NCBI GenBank assembly: GCA_963704295.1
Contig: OY969884.1
Span: 1,116,001 to 1,180,000 of the forward strand
Source: JACCVL01 sp963704295
GTDB taxonomy: Bacteria > Actinomycetota > Actinomycetes > Propionibacteriales > Nocardioidaceae
Direction of reading: 5' to 3'
Length of the DNA: 64,000 nt
In this document: piece after piece, positions 50,665 through 59,954 of the stretch
Numbering within the stretch: the stretch's first letter is position 1
Layout: each line of letters begins with the position of its first letter
The notes under the pieces: generated by a model
The model's database searches: none
What the model saw: the letters and a program-made list of their open reading frames with translations, nothing else
Told to the model about the DNA's origin: nothing
Position numbers and translations under genes: made by a program

Positions 50665-53105
50665 GTCGTCCCTCCTGCCTCGCCGGTCGCGACCCGGACC
50701 ACCTGACCGACCTCGGCGCCGAGGGCGGCCCGCAGCGCGACCCCGCCGGAGTGCAGCGGTGCCCACACCACGCCGTCGGGGAGGTCGGCCACCTCCACCG
50801 GGAGGTGCACGGCGCCGCCATCGGTGCGTAGCGTGACCGAACCGCCGCGCGCGACGCCGAGCCGTTGCAGCGTCGGCGCGCTGAGCCGAGCCACGGCGCC
50901 GCGGCCGGTCGCGCGCAGATAGTCGTCGCCGTCGAGCATCCGGCCGTCGTCGACCAGCTGCTTCCAGCCGTCCAGCACCAGCTGCACTCCAGCCGCGGGC
51001 GTCTGGTCCGCCTCCGCGACCGGCTCGACGGCGGGCGGCGAGGCGCGATCGCCGTCCCAGTCTCCCAGCTCGGCCAGCTCGGCCCGGGCCTGCTCGACGG
51101 TTCGGAAGCCGAGGCCGGGACCCATCTCCTCGGCTATTCCGGCCAGGATCCGGACGTCCGGCAGTGCGGTTCCCGAGGCCAGGACGGCCCCGAACCGCCG
51201 GTCCCGCCCCTCCCAGTCCACGAACGTGCCCGGCTTCTCGGCCACCGGCGCGACGGGCAGCACCACGTCGGCACGCCGGGTGACCTCGCTCGCCCGCACC
51301 TCGAGGCTGACCAGGAACGGCACCGCCTCCAGCGCGGTACGCGCCGCCGACGGAGCGGGGAGGTCGATCGGGTCCACCCCGCCGATGACCAGCGCACCGA
51401 GCTCGCCCTGGACGGCGGCGGCGAGGATCGCTGCGGTGTCGCGGCCGGGCTTCGACGGCAGTGCCGGGAGCCCCCAGGTGGCGGCGACGTCGGCGCGGGC
51501 CGAGGCGTCCGCGACCGGCCGACCGCCGGGCAGCAGCAGGGGCAGGCAGCCGGCGTCGACCGCCCCCCGCTCGCCGGCCCGACGCGGCACCCAGGCGACC
51601 CTGGCTCCGGTGCGGCGGGCGAGAGCCGCGACCGCGCTGAGTGCACCGGGCACTGTGGCCAGCCGCTCCCCGACCAGCACGACACCCCCGCCGTCGAGGG
51701 CCACCTCGCCGTCGTCGGCCAGTCCGGCCAGCGTCGCCGCCTCGGCTCCCGGGACGGTGCGCAGCAGCCGGCCGTGCAGCTTGGCCAGGCCGCGACTGGT
51801 GTGACTGGCCACCGCGTGCACCCGCAAGCCGCGCTTGCGGACCGCCTTGCGCAGCCGGAGGAACACGATCGGGGACTCGTCCTCGGGGTCCAGCCCGGCC
51901 AGCACGACGGTGGTGGCCCGCTCGAGGTCGGCATACGTCACGCCCCGCCCGGTGCCGGCCACGAGGGCGGCGAGGAAGTCCGCCTCCTCGGCCGAGTGCG
52001 GCCGCGCCCGGTGGTCGACGTCGTTGGTGCCGACGACGGCCCGGGCGAACTTGGCGTAGGCGTAGGCGTCCTCACGGGTGAGCCGCCCACCGGGGAGCAC
52101 GCCGACTCGGCCGCGCGCCTCGACGAGCCCGCGGGCGGCGACGGCGAAGGCCTCCGGCCAGGACGCCGGACGCAGCTCCCCGGAGCGCTGGTCGCGCACC
52201 AGCGGCCGGGTGAGGCGGTCCTCCTGACGGGCGTACGCGAACCCGAAGCGACCCTTGTCGCAGTTCCACTCCTCGTTGACCTGCGGGTCGTCGGCGGCCA
52301 GCCGGCGGGTCACCGCGCCGCGACGGTGATCGGTTCGCAGCGCACAGCCACTCGCGCAGTGCTCGCACACCGAGGGGGTGGAGACCAGGTCGAACGGCCG
52401 GGCGCGGAACCGGTACGACGCGCTGGTGAGCGCGCCGACCGGGCAGATCTGGATCGTGTTCCCGGAGAAGTAGGACTCGAACGGCTCCTTCTCGTAGATG
52501 CCGACCTGCTGCAGGGCGCCCCGCTCGATCAGGGCGATGAATGGATCGCCGGCGATCTGCTCGGAGAACCGGGTGCAGCGGGCGCAGAGCACGCAGCGCT
52601 CCCGGTCCAGCAGCACCTGCGCCGAGATGTTGATCGGCTTGGCGAAGGTGCGCTTGGTCTCGGCGAACCGGGCCTCCCCGCGACCGTTCGACATCGCCTG
52701 ATTCTGCAGCGGGCACTCGCCGCCCTTGTCACAGACCGGGCAGTCGAGCGGATGGTTGACCAGCAGGAACTCCATGATCCCCTGCTGCGCCTTGTCGGCC
52801 ACCGGCGAGGTTGCCTGGGTCCGCACCACCATGCCGGGGGCGACGGTGAGCGTGCAGGAGGCCTGGGGCTTGGGCATCGACCGCCCGTTGCCCGCGTCGG
52901 GAACCTCGACCAGACACTGCCGACAGGCGCCCACCGGGTCGAGCAGCGGGTGGTCGCAGAACCGCGGCACCTGGACGCCGATCATCTCGGCGGCCCGGAT
53001 CACCAGCGTGTTCTTGGGGACGCTGACCTCGACGTCGTCGATGGTCAGGGTGACCAGGTCTTCGCGTTGCTCGACGGCGCTGTCGCCGGTCGTCGTGACG
53101 GTCAT
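50661..53105 (-). CDS. nuoG: NADH-quinone oxidoreductase subunit G
   Basis: The 814-aa electron-wire subunit. The N-terminal [2Fe-2S] domain has RFCDHPLLDPVGACRQCLVE (about residues 48-67) and SCTL; then HPLDCPVCDKGGECPLQ, CVLCARCTRFSEQIAGDPF with CPVGAL, and the N7-type CEHCASGC with a later Cys in WNCDKGRF. The rest is a molybdopterin-type domain that keeps no obvious Mo ligand. ATG 53105 overlaps the nuoF stop by four bases. The second half has drifted more than the first, as usual in this subunit. Confidence 0.95.
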   Translation of the reverse strand: MTVTTTGDSAVEQREDLVTLTIDDVEVSVPKNTLVIRAAEMIGVQVPRFCDHPLLDPVGACRQCLVEVPDAGNGRSMPKPQASCTLTVAPGMVVRTQATSPVADKAQQGIMEFLLVNHPLDCPVCDKGGECPLQNQAMSNGRGEARFAETKRTFAKPINISAQVLLDRERCVLCARCTRFSEQIAGDPFIALIERGALQQVGIYEKEPFESYFSGNTIQICPVGALTSASYRFRARPFDLVSTPSVCEHCASGCALRTDHRRGAVTRRLAADDPQVNEEWNCDKGRFGFAYARQEDRLTRPLVRDQRSGELRPASWPEAFAVAARGLVEARGRVGVLPGGRLTREDAYAYAKFARAVVGTNDVDHRARPHSAEEADFLAALVAGTGRGVTYADLERATTVVLAGLDPEDESPIVFLRLRKAVRKRGLRVHAVASHTSRGLAKLHGRLLRTVPGAEAATLAGLADDGEVALDGGGVVLVGERLATVPGALSAVAALARRTGARVAWVPRRAGERGAVDAGCLPLLLPGGRPVADASARADVAATWGLPALPSKPGRDTAAILAAAVQGELGALVIGGVDPIDLPAPSAARTALEAVPFLVSLEVRASEVTRRADVVLPVAPVAEKPGTFVDWEGRDRRFGAVLASGTALPDVRILAGIAEEMGPGLGFRTVEQARAELAELGDWDGDRASPPAVEPVAEADQTPAAGVQLVLDGWKQLVDDGRMLDGDDYLRATGRGAVARLSAPTLQRLGVARGGSVTLRTDGGAVHLPVEVADLPDGVVWAPLHSGGVALRAALGAEVGQVVRVATGEAGGTT

Positions 53106-54469
53106 CGGACCCCCGCTCCGGCTGTCGCAGGCTGTACCGGCACGTGGTGCAGCGCGGAGGCCTCGTACGGGAACAGCTCCCACGCGGGCGTCCGGGTTCC
53201 GGCGACGAACTCGTCCTCGAAGTACTGCACGGCGCTCTGCACGCAGGCGGCGAGACCGTCGGCGAGCGCGCAGAACGAGCGGCCGGCGATGTTGTCACAC
53301 ATGTCGAGCAGGGTGTGCACGTCGTCGTCGGTGCCCTTGCCGGCCTCGAGCCGGCGCATCACCTGGACCATCCACCACGCGCCCTCCCGGCACGGCGTGC
53401 ACTTGCCGCAGGACTCGTGCTTGTAGAACTCCACCCACCGCAGCGTGGTGCGGACGACCGAGGTGGTCTCGTCGAAGACCTGCAGTGCCTTGGTGCCGAG
53501 CATCGACCCAGCCTCCATCATCCCCTCGTAGTCCAGCGGGACGTCGAGGTGCTCGGCGGTCAGGATCGGGGTGGACGACCCGCCGGGGGTCCAGAACTTG
53601 AGCTCGTGCCCCGCCCGCACCCCACCCGACATGTCGAGCAGCTGCCGCAGCGTGATGCCGAGCGGCGCCTCGTACTGGCCGGGGCGCTCGACGTGACCGG
53701 ACAGCGAGTACAGCGTCATGCCCTTGGACTTCTCGGTGCCCATCGAGGAGAACCAGTCGGCACCGCGGTCGACGATCATCGGGACCGAGGCGATCGACTC
53801 GACGTTGTTGATCACCGTCGGGCTGGCATAGAGCCCGGCGATGGCGGGGAACGGCGGCCGGAGCCGGGGCTGGCCCCGGCGCCCCTCGAGGGAGTCCAGC
53901 AGCGCCGTCTCCTCACCGCAGATGTAGGCCCCCGCGCCGGCGTGCACGATGATGTCGAGGTCGTAGCCGGAGCCGTGGATGTCGGTGCCCAGGTGACCGG
54001 CGAGGTAGGCCTCCTGCACCGCGCGCTGCAGGCGACGCAGCACGTGCAGCACCTCGCCGCGGACGTAGACGAACGCATGCCTGGCCCGGATGGCGTACGA
54101 CGAGATGATCACGCCCTCGATCAGGGTGTGCGGTGCCGCCATCATCAGCGGGATGTCCTTGCAGGTGCCCGGCTCGGACTCGTCGGCGTTCACCACGAGG
54201 TAGTGCGGCTTGGCGTCCGGGCCGTCGTCGGTGGGGATGAAGCCCCACTTCATGCCGGTGGGGAAGCCGGCGCCACCGCGACCTCGCAGACCGGACTCCT
54301 TGACCAGCTCGATCACCTCGTCGGGCGTCGATCGCAGCGCGCTGCTCAGTCCGCGGTACCCGCCGGAGGCCTCGTAGGTCTCCAGCGTCCAGGACCGCTC
54401 CTTGTCCCAGGTGTCGGTCAGGACCGGGGTCAGCCTCGCCGGGACCGGCGGCGTCGGGGTCTCGGTCAC
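53102..54469 (-). CDS. nuoF: NADH-quinone oxidoreductase subunit F
   Basis: The NADH- and FMN-binding subunit, 455 aa. GLRGRGGAGFPTGMKWGF (about residues 60-77) and VVNADESEPGTCKD bind NADH/FMN; GAYICGEETALLDSLEG follows; ESCGKCTPCREG and a later Cys in DNIAGRSFCALAD hold cluster N3. ATG 54469 overlaps the nuoE stop by four bases. Confidence 0.97.
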   Translation of the reverse strand: MTETPTPPVPARLTPVLTDTWDKERSWTLETYEASGGYRGLSSALRSTPDEVIELVKESGLRGRGGAGFPTGMKWGFIPTDDGPDAKPHYLVVNADESEPGTCKDIPLMMAAPHTLIEGVIISSYAIRARHAFVYVRGEVLHVLRRLQRAVQEAYLAGHLGTDIHGSGYDLDIIVHAGAGAYICGEETALLDSLEGRRGQPRLRPPFPAIAGLYASPTVINNVESIASVPMIVDRGADWFSSMGTEKSKGMTLYSLSGHVERPGQYEAPLGITLRQLLDMSGGVRAGHELKFWTPGGSSTPILTAEHLDVPLDYEGMMEAGSMLGTKALQVFDETTSVVRTTLRWVEFYKHESCGKCTPCREGAWWMVQVMRRLEAGKGTDDDVHTLLDMCDNIAGRSFCALADGLAACVQSAVQYFEDEFVAGTRTPAWELFPYEASALHHVPVQPATAGAGVR

Positions 54470-55344
54470 GTCGCGTCCTTCCCGTCGGTGCGCTCGGTCT
54501 CGTCGACGACGTTGGCGGCGGACTCGTCGATCCTGGTCTCCTGGTCACCGCGGGTGTAGGCGGACCCGGCCTCGGAGCGGGCCGGGTCCGCGCCCACCGC
54601 GTCGCCGCCACCGATCCGCTTGTCCTGCGCCGCCCGACCCTGGTCGTCGGCCGGCTCCGGCGCGGTCCAGCCGTGCTCTCGGGCCAGGCGCAGCCCTGCG
54701 AGCGACGCCTCGCCCGCTCCCGCACCCTCGTCGGCCAGGTCGTCGGGAAATCCTGCCAGCAACCGCTCTGCCTCCCGCCAGGTGCATACCCGTGGGCCGC
54801 GGGTGGCGGTCACCGGCTCGCCCGCGCGAAGCCTGTCGACGAGCGCCACGGCGGACTCCGGAGTCTGGTTGTCGAAGAACTCCCAGTTGACCATCACGAC
54901 GGGGGCGTAGTCGCAGGCCGCGTTGCACTCCACGTGCTCGAGGCTGACCCGGCCGTCCTCGGTGGTCTCGTCGTTGCCGAGGCCCAGGTGGTCCTGCAGC
55001 CGGTCGAAGATCGCGTCGCCGCCCATGACGGCGCACAGCGTGTTGGTGCACACGCCCACGTGGTACTCGCCACCCGGACGCCGCTTGTACATCGTGTAGA
55101 ACGTCGCCACCCCGCTCACCTCGGCTGCGCTCAGCCCGAGCACGTCGGCGCAGGCCTCGATGCCGCGCGGCGTCACGCAGCCGTCGACGCTCTGCACGAG
55201 GTGCAGCATCGGCAGCAGGGCCGACTGCGCCTCCGGGTAGCGGCCGGCGAGCTCGCGCAGCTCGGCCAGCGTCTCCGCGGGCAGCGGGCCGTCACTCACC
55301 TCGGCCGGGGTGCCCGCCTCCACGGTCGGCCGCTCCGTCGCCAT
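54466..55344 (-). CDS. nuoE: NADH-quinone oxidoreductase subunit E with long tail
   Basis: The thioredoxin-like 24-kDa subunit, 292 aa. Cluster N1a ligands are in VGVCTNTLCAVMGG and VECNAACDYAPVV. FYTMYKRRPGGEYH and SALLPMLHLVQ identify the family. After about residue 185 comes a 105-residue hydrophilic, Asp/Glu/Arg-rich tail, longer than in most bacteria (the subunit is often 160-250 aa). ATG 55344 makes a TGATG junction with the nuoD stop. Confidence 0.95.
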   Translation of the reverse strand: MATERPTVEAGTPAEVSDGPLPAETLAELRELAGRYPEAQSALLPMLHLVQSVDGCVTPRGIEACADVLGLSAAEVSGVATFYTMYKRRPGGEYHVGVCTNTLCAVMGGDAIFDRLQDHLGLGNDETTEDGRVSLEHVECNAACDYAPVVMVNWEFFDNQTPESAVALVDRLRAGEPVTATRGPRVCTWREAERLLAGFPDDLADEGAGAGEASLAGLRLAREHGWTAPEPADDQGRAAQDKRIGGGDAVGADPARSEAGSAYTRGDQETRIDESAANVVDETERTDGKDAT

Positions 55345-56696
55345 CAGCGGTCCACCCCGCCCATCACGGGGTCGATGCTGGCGACCGCGACGATCACGTC
55401 GGCCACCATGCCGCCCTCGCTCATCGCCGCGCTGCACTGCAGGTTGACGAACGACGGGTCGCGGAAGTGCGCGCGGTACGGCTTGGTGCCGCCGTCGGAG
55501 ACCACGTGGCAGCTGAGCTCGCCGCGGGGCGACTCCACCACGCCGTACGCCTGTCCGGCCGGGACCCGGAAGCCCTCGGTAACCAGTTTGAAGTGGTGGA
55601 TGAGGGCCTCCATCGACTCCCCCATGATGTGCCGGATGTGGTCGAGGGAGTTGCCCATCCCGTCGCTGCCGACCGCCAGCTGCGCCGGCCAGGCGATCTT
55701 CTTGTCGGCCACGATGACCGGGGCGTTCTCGAGGTCGGCCAGCCGGTCGGCGCACTGCTCCACGATCCGCAGCGACTGCCACATCTCCTCGAGCCGGATG
55801 CGGAACCGGCCGTAGGCGTCGCAGGTGTCCCACGTGACGACGTCGAAGTCGTAGCTGTCGTAGCCCCAGTACGGCTGCGTGCGGCGCAGGTCCCAGGGGT
55901 AGCCGGTCGCCCGCAGCACCGGCCCGGTCGCGCCGAGCGCGAGGCAACCGGCCAGGTCGAGGTGCGCGACGTCCACCAGCCGGCCCTTGAAGATCGGGTT
56001 GGCATTGCAGAGCGCGGCGTACTCCGGCAGCCGCTTGCGCATCAGCTTGACGAACTCGCGGATCTGCTCCAGCGCACCGGGCGGCATGTCCTGCGCCACC
56101 CCGCCGGGTCGGATGAAAGCGTGGTTCATCCGCAGGCCGGTGACGAGCTCGAACAGGTCGAGCACCAACTCCCGCTCTCGGAAGCCGATCGTCATCACGG
56201 TGAGCGCGCCGATCTCCATCCCTCCGGTGGCGATCGCGACCAGGTGCGAGGAGATCCGGTTCAGCTCCATCAGCAGCACCCGCATCACCTGGGCGCGCTC
56301 CGGGATGTCGTCCTCGATGTCGAGCAGCCGCTCGATGCCGCGGACGTAGGCGGCCTCGTTGAAGAACGGGGCGAGGTAGTCCATCCGGGTACAGAACGTG
56401 GTGCCCTGCGTCCAGGTGCGGAACTCCATGTTCTTCTCGATGCCGGTGTGCAGGTAGCCGATCCCGCAGCGGGTGTCGGTGACCGTCTCGCCCTCGAGCT
56501 CGAGGATCAGCCGGAGCACCCCGTGGGTCGACGGGTGCTGCGGGCCCATGTTGACGATGACCCGCTCCTCCTCGGCCTCCGCCGCCCCGCTGACCACGGA
56601 GTCCCAGTCCTGTCCGGTGACGGTGAAGACCGGTCCGCTGGTGGTGTCCTGATGCGGGGCGTAGGGGTCGGTCCCGCCGGTGCTGGTGGTGGTCAT
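55344..56696 (-). CDS. nuoD: NADH-quinone oxidoreductase subunit D
   Basis: The 49-kDa quinone-site subunit, 450 aa. VNMGPQHPSTHGVLRL (about residues 48-63) contains the quinone-site His; YLHTGIEKNME, TRMDYLAPFFNE, FELVTGLRMNHAFIRPGG and SPRGELSCHVVSDGG are all intact. The N-terminal 45 residues are variable. ATG 56696 forms a TGATG junction with nuoC. Confidence 0.97.
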   Translation of the reverse strand: MTTTSTGGTDPYAPHQDTTSGPVFTVTGQDWDSVVSGAAEAEEERVIVNMGPQHPSTHGVLRLILELEGETVTDTRCGIGYLHTGIEKNMEFRTWTQGTTFCTRMDYLAPFFNEAAYVRGIERLLDIEDDIPERAQVMRVLLMELNRISSHLVAIATGGMEIGALTVMTIGFRERELVLDLFELVTGLRMNHAFIRPGGVAQDMPPGALEQIREFVKLMRKRLPEYAALCNANPIFKGRLVDVAHLDLAGCLALGATGPVLRATGYPWDLRRTQPYWGYDSYDFDVVTWDTCDAYGRFRIRLEEMWQSLRIVEQCADRLADLENAPVIVADKKIAWPAQLAVGSDGMGNSLDHIRHIMGESMEALIHHFKLVTEGFRVPAGQAYGVVESPRGELSCHVVSDGGTKPYRAHFRDPSFVNLQCSAAMSEGGMVADVIVAVASIDPVMGGVDR

Positions 56697-57529
56697 CAGC
56701 TGTACGTCCTCCGGGTGTCCGGGGGTGGGATGGTGGCGCCCTTGTACTCGACCGGGATGCCGCCCAGCGGGTAGTCCTTGCGCTGGGGGTGCCCGGGCCA
56801 GTCGTCGGGCATCATGATCCGGGTCAGCGCGGGGTGGCCGTCGAAGATCATCCCGAAGAAGTCGTAGGTCTCCCGCTCGTGCCAGTCCGCGGTCGGGTAC
56901 ACCGAGACCACCGAGGGCAGGTGCGGGTCGGCGTCCGGCACTCCGACCTCGAGCCGCAGCCGGCGGTTGTGCGTCATCGACAGCAGGTGGTAGACCGCGT
57001 GCAGCTCGCGGTCGGTGTCGTCCGGGTAGTGCACGCCGGACACCCCGCTGCAGAACTCGAAGCGCAGCTCGGGGTCGTCTCGGAGGTGCCGGACGGTGAC
57101 CAGCAGGTGCTCGCGCCGCACGAAGATCGTCATCTCCCCGCGGTGCACGACGACCCGCTCCACCGCGGCCGCGGCGTCGGCCCCGAGGATCGTGCCCAAC
57201 CGGTCCGCGACGTCGTCGAACCAGCCGCCATACGGGCGCGGGGTCGGCCCGGGCATCACGACCGGACGGCGGAGCCCGCCGTAACCGGAGGTGTCGCCGC
57301 TGCCGTGCACACCGAACATGCCCTCGCGGACGCCGACGACCTCGAGGCTCGCGGCTCCGGCGGGGACGACGGTGTTCTCCGGCATCTGCTCCTGCACGCC
57401 GAGGTCCTCCTCGGGCGCGTGCGGGCTGGTGCCCACCTGCGGCTCCTGCGGTCCGGTGCCCGCCTCGGGTGTCCGGCTTGCGGCTCGGAGCCGGTCGTCC
57501 TCGGTGCGTGGCTCGTCGGGAGGGGTCAC
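56696..57529 (-). CDS. nuoC: NADH-quinone oxidoreductase subunit C
   Basis: The 30-kDa subunit, 277 aa. About 95 N-terminal residues are an acidic, Pro- and Gly-rich extension; the conserved part begins YGGWFDDVADRLG. Diagnostic: FCSGVSGVHYPDD, ADWHERETYDFFGMIFDGHP, MPDDWPGHPQRKDYPLGG. GTG 57529 overlaps the nuoB stop by four bases. The N-terminal extension is absent from the NuoC-like protein at 33334. Confidence 0.95.
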   Translation of the reverse strand: MTPPDEPRTEDDRLRAASRTPEAGTGPQEPQVGTSPHAPEEDLGVQEQMPENTVVPAGAASLEVVGVREGMFGVHGSGDTSGYGGLRRPVVMPGPTPRPYGGWFDDVADRLGTILGADAAAAVERVVVHRGEMTIFVRREHLLVTVRHLRDDPELRFEFCSGVSGVHYPDDTDRELHAVYHLLSMTHNRRLRLEVGVPDADPHLPSVVSVYPTADWHERETYDFFGMIFDGHPALTRIMMPDDWPGHPQRKDYPLGGIPVEYKGATIPPPDTRRTYS

Positions 57530-58080
57530 CGCAGCAGCCCCTTCAGCTGCGAGGTCGGCTGCGCGGTCAGCGCGGCCTGCTCCTGTGTCTCGATCTCGGC
57601 CCGGCGGTGCGGTCCGAGCTTCTCCGCCTTGATGTCGTCGTGCAGCTTGAGGATCGCGTCGATGAGCATCTCCGGCCGCGGCGGACAGCCGGGGAGATAC
57701 ATGTCGACCGGGACGACATGGTCGACGCCTTGCACGATGGCGTAGTTGTTGAACATGCCGCCACTGCTGGCGCACACGCCCATCGCCAGCACCCACTTCG
57801 GGTTGGCCATCTGGTCGTAGATCTGACGCAGCACCGGCGCCATCTTGTTGCTGAGCCGACCGGCGACGATCATCAGGTCGGCCTGTCGCGGCGACGCGCG
57901 GAACACCTCCATCCCCCACCGGGCGCTGTCGTAGCGGGGGGTCCCGAACGTCATCATCTCGATGGCGCAGCAGGCCAGGCCGAACGTCGCCGGCCACAGC
58001 GAGGCCTTGCGGAAGTACCCCGCCACCTGCTCCACCGACGTCAGCAGCACACCGCTCGGGAGCTTCTCCTCGAGACCCAT
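57526..58080 (-). CDS. nuoB: NADH-quinone oxidoreductase subunit B
   Basis: The PSST subunit with terminal cluster N2, 184 aa. The four ligands are the Cys pair in FGLACCAIEMM (about residues 37-38), MGVCASSGGMFNNYA and YLPGCPPRPEMLIDA. ATG 58080 (GLEEKLPSGVLLTSVEQ) is the conserved start; a longer in-frame extension is not. 20 bases downstream of nuoA. Confidence 0.97.
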   Translation of the reverse strand: MGLEEKLPSGVLLTSVEQVAGYFRKASLWPATFGLACCAIEMMTFGTPRYDSARWGMEVFRASPRQADLMIVAGRLSNKMAPVLRQIYDQMANPKWVLAMGVCASSGGMFNNYAIVQGVDHVVPVDMYLPGCPPRPEMLIDAILKLHDDIKAEKLGPHRRAEIETQEQAALTAQPTSQLKGLLR

Positions 58081-58099
58081 CAGCCCATCCCTCCCAGGA

Positions 58100-58459
58100 T
58101 CAGTCCCACTCGAGACCGCCACGGCGCCAGACGTACGCGTACGCCACGAAGACGGTGAGGATGAACAGGACCATCTCGACGAGCCCGAACAGCGCCAGCG
58201 AGTCGAAGGCGACGGCGTAGGGGTAGAGGAAGATGATCTCGATGTCGAAGACGATGAACAGCATCGCGGTGATGAAGTACTTCACCGGGAAGCGCCCGCC
58301 ACCGGCCGGTTGAGGGGTCGGCTCGATGCCGCACTCGTAGGCGTCCAGCCGGGCCCGGTTGTACCGCTTGGGGCCGGTGATGCCGCTGACCACGACCGAG
58401 AAGACCGCGAACCCGAAGCCGAGGGCCAACAAGGTGAGGATCGGTACGTACCCGGCCAC
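58100..58459 (-). CDS. nuoA: NADH-quinone oxidoreductase subunit A
   Basis: A 119-aa membrane subunit with three helices. YECGIEPTPQPAGGGRFPVKYF (about residues 41-62, quoted here only as the ECG-to-VKYF block) includes the loop Cys near the quinone channel; FIVFDIEIIFLYPYAVAF is canonical. GTG 58459 follows GGAGAGGAG. First gene of the 14-gene nuo operon. Confidence 0.96.
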   Translation of the reverse strand: MAGYVPILTLLALGFGFAVFSVVVSGITGPKRYNRARLDAYECGIEPTPQPAGGGRFPVKYFITAMLFIVFDIEIIFLYPYAVAFDSLALFGLVEMVLFILTVFVAYAYVWRRGGLEWD

Positions 58460-58504
58460 GTCGGTTGGTCTCCTCTCCCTCGTCGCGAACGAATCGTCAT
58501 CCTA

Positions 58505-58525
58505 GGACCCCGCCTGCGGGGGTCC
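58505..58525 (-). terminator. Hairpin between menJ and nuoA
   Basis: GGACCCC and GGGGTCC pair over 7 bp with a 7-base loop, starting 5 bases after the menJ stop. It suggests that menJ ends here and that nuoA-N begins from its own promoter in the 45 bases left, or that some read-through joins them. Confidence 0.5.
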
Positions 58526-58529
58526 GCGG

Positions 58530-59831
58530 TCAGGCAGCCGGGCTGATCCGGCTCAGGGCGTTGATGGCGCGGTCGGTGGCGTCGCCGCCGCGCGGATCGG
58601 TCAGGTTGGCCAGCAGCTTCAGGGCGATCCGCATCAGCGCCGGCCGCTTGATGCCGTGCCGGGTCGCGGCCCGGATCACCTCCGGATGCCCGATCAGCCG
58701 GACGAACAGCCGACCCAGGGTGAAGTAGCCGCCGTACCGCGCGTCCAGCGCCTGCGGGTAGCCGCGCAGCACCCGCTCCCGCTCATCGGCCGGCCGGCCC
58801 AAAGCCTGCGCGATGACGTCGGCTGCCATCTCCCCCGACTCCATCGCGTAGGCGATGCCCTCGCCGTTGAACGGGTTCACCATCCCGCCGGCGTCCCCGA
58901 CCAGCAGCAGGCCGCGGTCGTAGTGCGGCTTGCGGTTGAACGCCATCGGCAGGGCGGCCCCGCGCACCGGGCTGGTGCGGTGCGGTTCGCGGAAGCCCCA
59001 CTCCTCCGGGGTCTGGTCCAGCCAGCGGCGGAGCAGATCCCTGTAGTCGACGTTCTGGAAGGCGGCGGAGGTGTCCAGGATCCCGAGCCCGACGTTGCAG
59101 GTGCCGTCGCCGACGCCGAAGATCCAGCCGTAGCCGGGCAGCAGGCTGGAGCCGGGCTGCTGCCACGGCCCGTCCCACAGCTCGAGGTGGCTCTCCAGCC
59201 AGTCGTCGTCGTGCCGCGGGCTCTCGTAGTAGGTGCGGACCGCGACCCCCATCGGTCGGTCCTCGCGCCGGTGCAGGCCGAGCGAGAGCGCCAGCCGAGC
59301 CGAGTTGCCGTCGGCGGCCACCACGACCGGCGCGCGGTACTCCTGCTCGGCGCCGACCCGACGTCCCCGCTCGTCCACCCCCCGCGCGGTGACCCCGACC
59401 ACCCGGCCGGTGCGCTCGTCGAGCACCGCACCGGTCACCGTCTGCTGTTCCCGCAGCCGGGCGCCGGACTTCTCCGCGTGCCGCGCCAGCAGCTCGTCGA
59501 AGTCCTCCCGGGTGCGGACCAGACCGTACGACGGATAGTCGGTCAGGTCCGGCCACGGCAGCTCGAGGACGTGCCCGCCGCCGACGATGCGCAGCCCCCG
59601 GTTCCGGATCCATCCGGGAGCCTCGAGGTCGATGCCCATCCGCAGCAGCTGCCGGGTCGCCCGCGGCGTCAGGCCGTCGCCACAGACCTTCTCCCTCGGG
59701 AACGCGGTCTTCTCCAGCACCAGCACGTCCACGCCGGACCGAGCGAGGTGGTGGGCGACCGCGGACCCGGCCGGACCCGCGCCCACGACGATGACGTCCG
59801 CCTCGGTATCGGTGGTCGGGCGCGCGGTCAT
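58530..59831 (-). CDS. menJ: Menaquinone (geranylgeranyl-type) reductase
   Basis: An FAD-dependent reductase of 433 aa in the geranylgeranyl reductase family. It has the Rossmann motif VIVVGAGPAGSAVAHHLA (about residues 13-30), KVCGDGLTPRA and LLVGDAGGMVNPFNGEGI (FAD contact). In mycobacteria the homologue MenJ saturates one isoprene unit of menaquinone and sits near menG, as here. ATG 59831 preferred over TTG 59834. The nearby polyprenyl synthase, menG and menF support menaquinone rather than archaeal-lipid or chlorophyll substrates. Placed just upstream of nuo, with a palindromic operator in front. Confidence 0.85.
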   Translation of the reverse strand: MTARPTTDTEADVIVVGAGPAGSAVAHHLARSGVDVLVLEKTAFPREKVCGDGLTPRATRQLLRMGIDLEAPGWIRNRGLRIVGGGHVLELPWPDLTDYPSYGLVRTREDFDELLARHAEKSGARLREQQTVTGAVLDERTGRVVGVTARGVDERGRRVGAEQEYRAPVVVAADGNSARLALSLGLHRREDRPMGVAVRTYYESPRHDDDWLESHLELWDGPWQQPGSSLLPGYGWIFGVGDGTCNVGLGILDTSAAFQNVDYRDLLRRWLDQTPEEWGFREPHRTSPVRGAALPMAFNRKPHYDRGLLLVGDAGGMVNPFNGEGIAYAMESGEMAADVIAQALGRPADERERVLRGYPQALDARYGGYFTLGRLFVRLIGHPEVIRAATRHGIKRPALMRIALKLLANLTDPRGGDATDRAINALSRISPAA

Positions 59832-59880
59832 CAAGACATCCCTGGCGACGGTACGTGCGATCTCGGTCGGGTTGGTGACC

Positions 59881-59898
59881 TCGTGAAGGCGTTCACGA
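59881..59898. promoter_or_regulatory. Candidate Rex or CRP-type operator before menJ
   Basis: TCGTGAAGGCGTTCACGA is a perfect 18-base inverted repeat (7-bp arms, 4-base centre) 50 bases upstream of menJ. It matches the Rex operator TTGTGAANNNNTTCACAA except for the second base in each arm. Rex, an NADH/NAD sensor, represses respiratory genes including nuo in Streptomyces. GTGA-N6-TCAC also fits CRP/FNR proteins, so the regulator is not settled. Confidence 0.5.
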
Positions 59899-59954
59899 AC
59901 TCATCGACCGGAGTCTAGGCGGTCGTCAGACCCCCCGCGACCGCCGCCGGCGGC

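Noticed and set aside
58460..58504. A second Rex operator before nuoA
   Set aside because: The sequence TCGCGAACGAATCG lacks the paired TTCAC arm, so no convincing site exists here.
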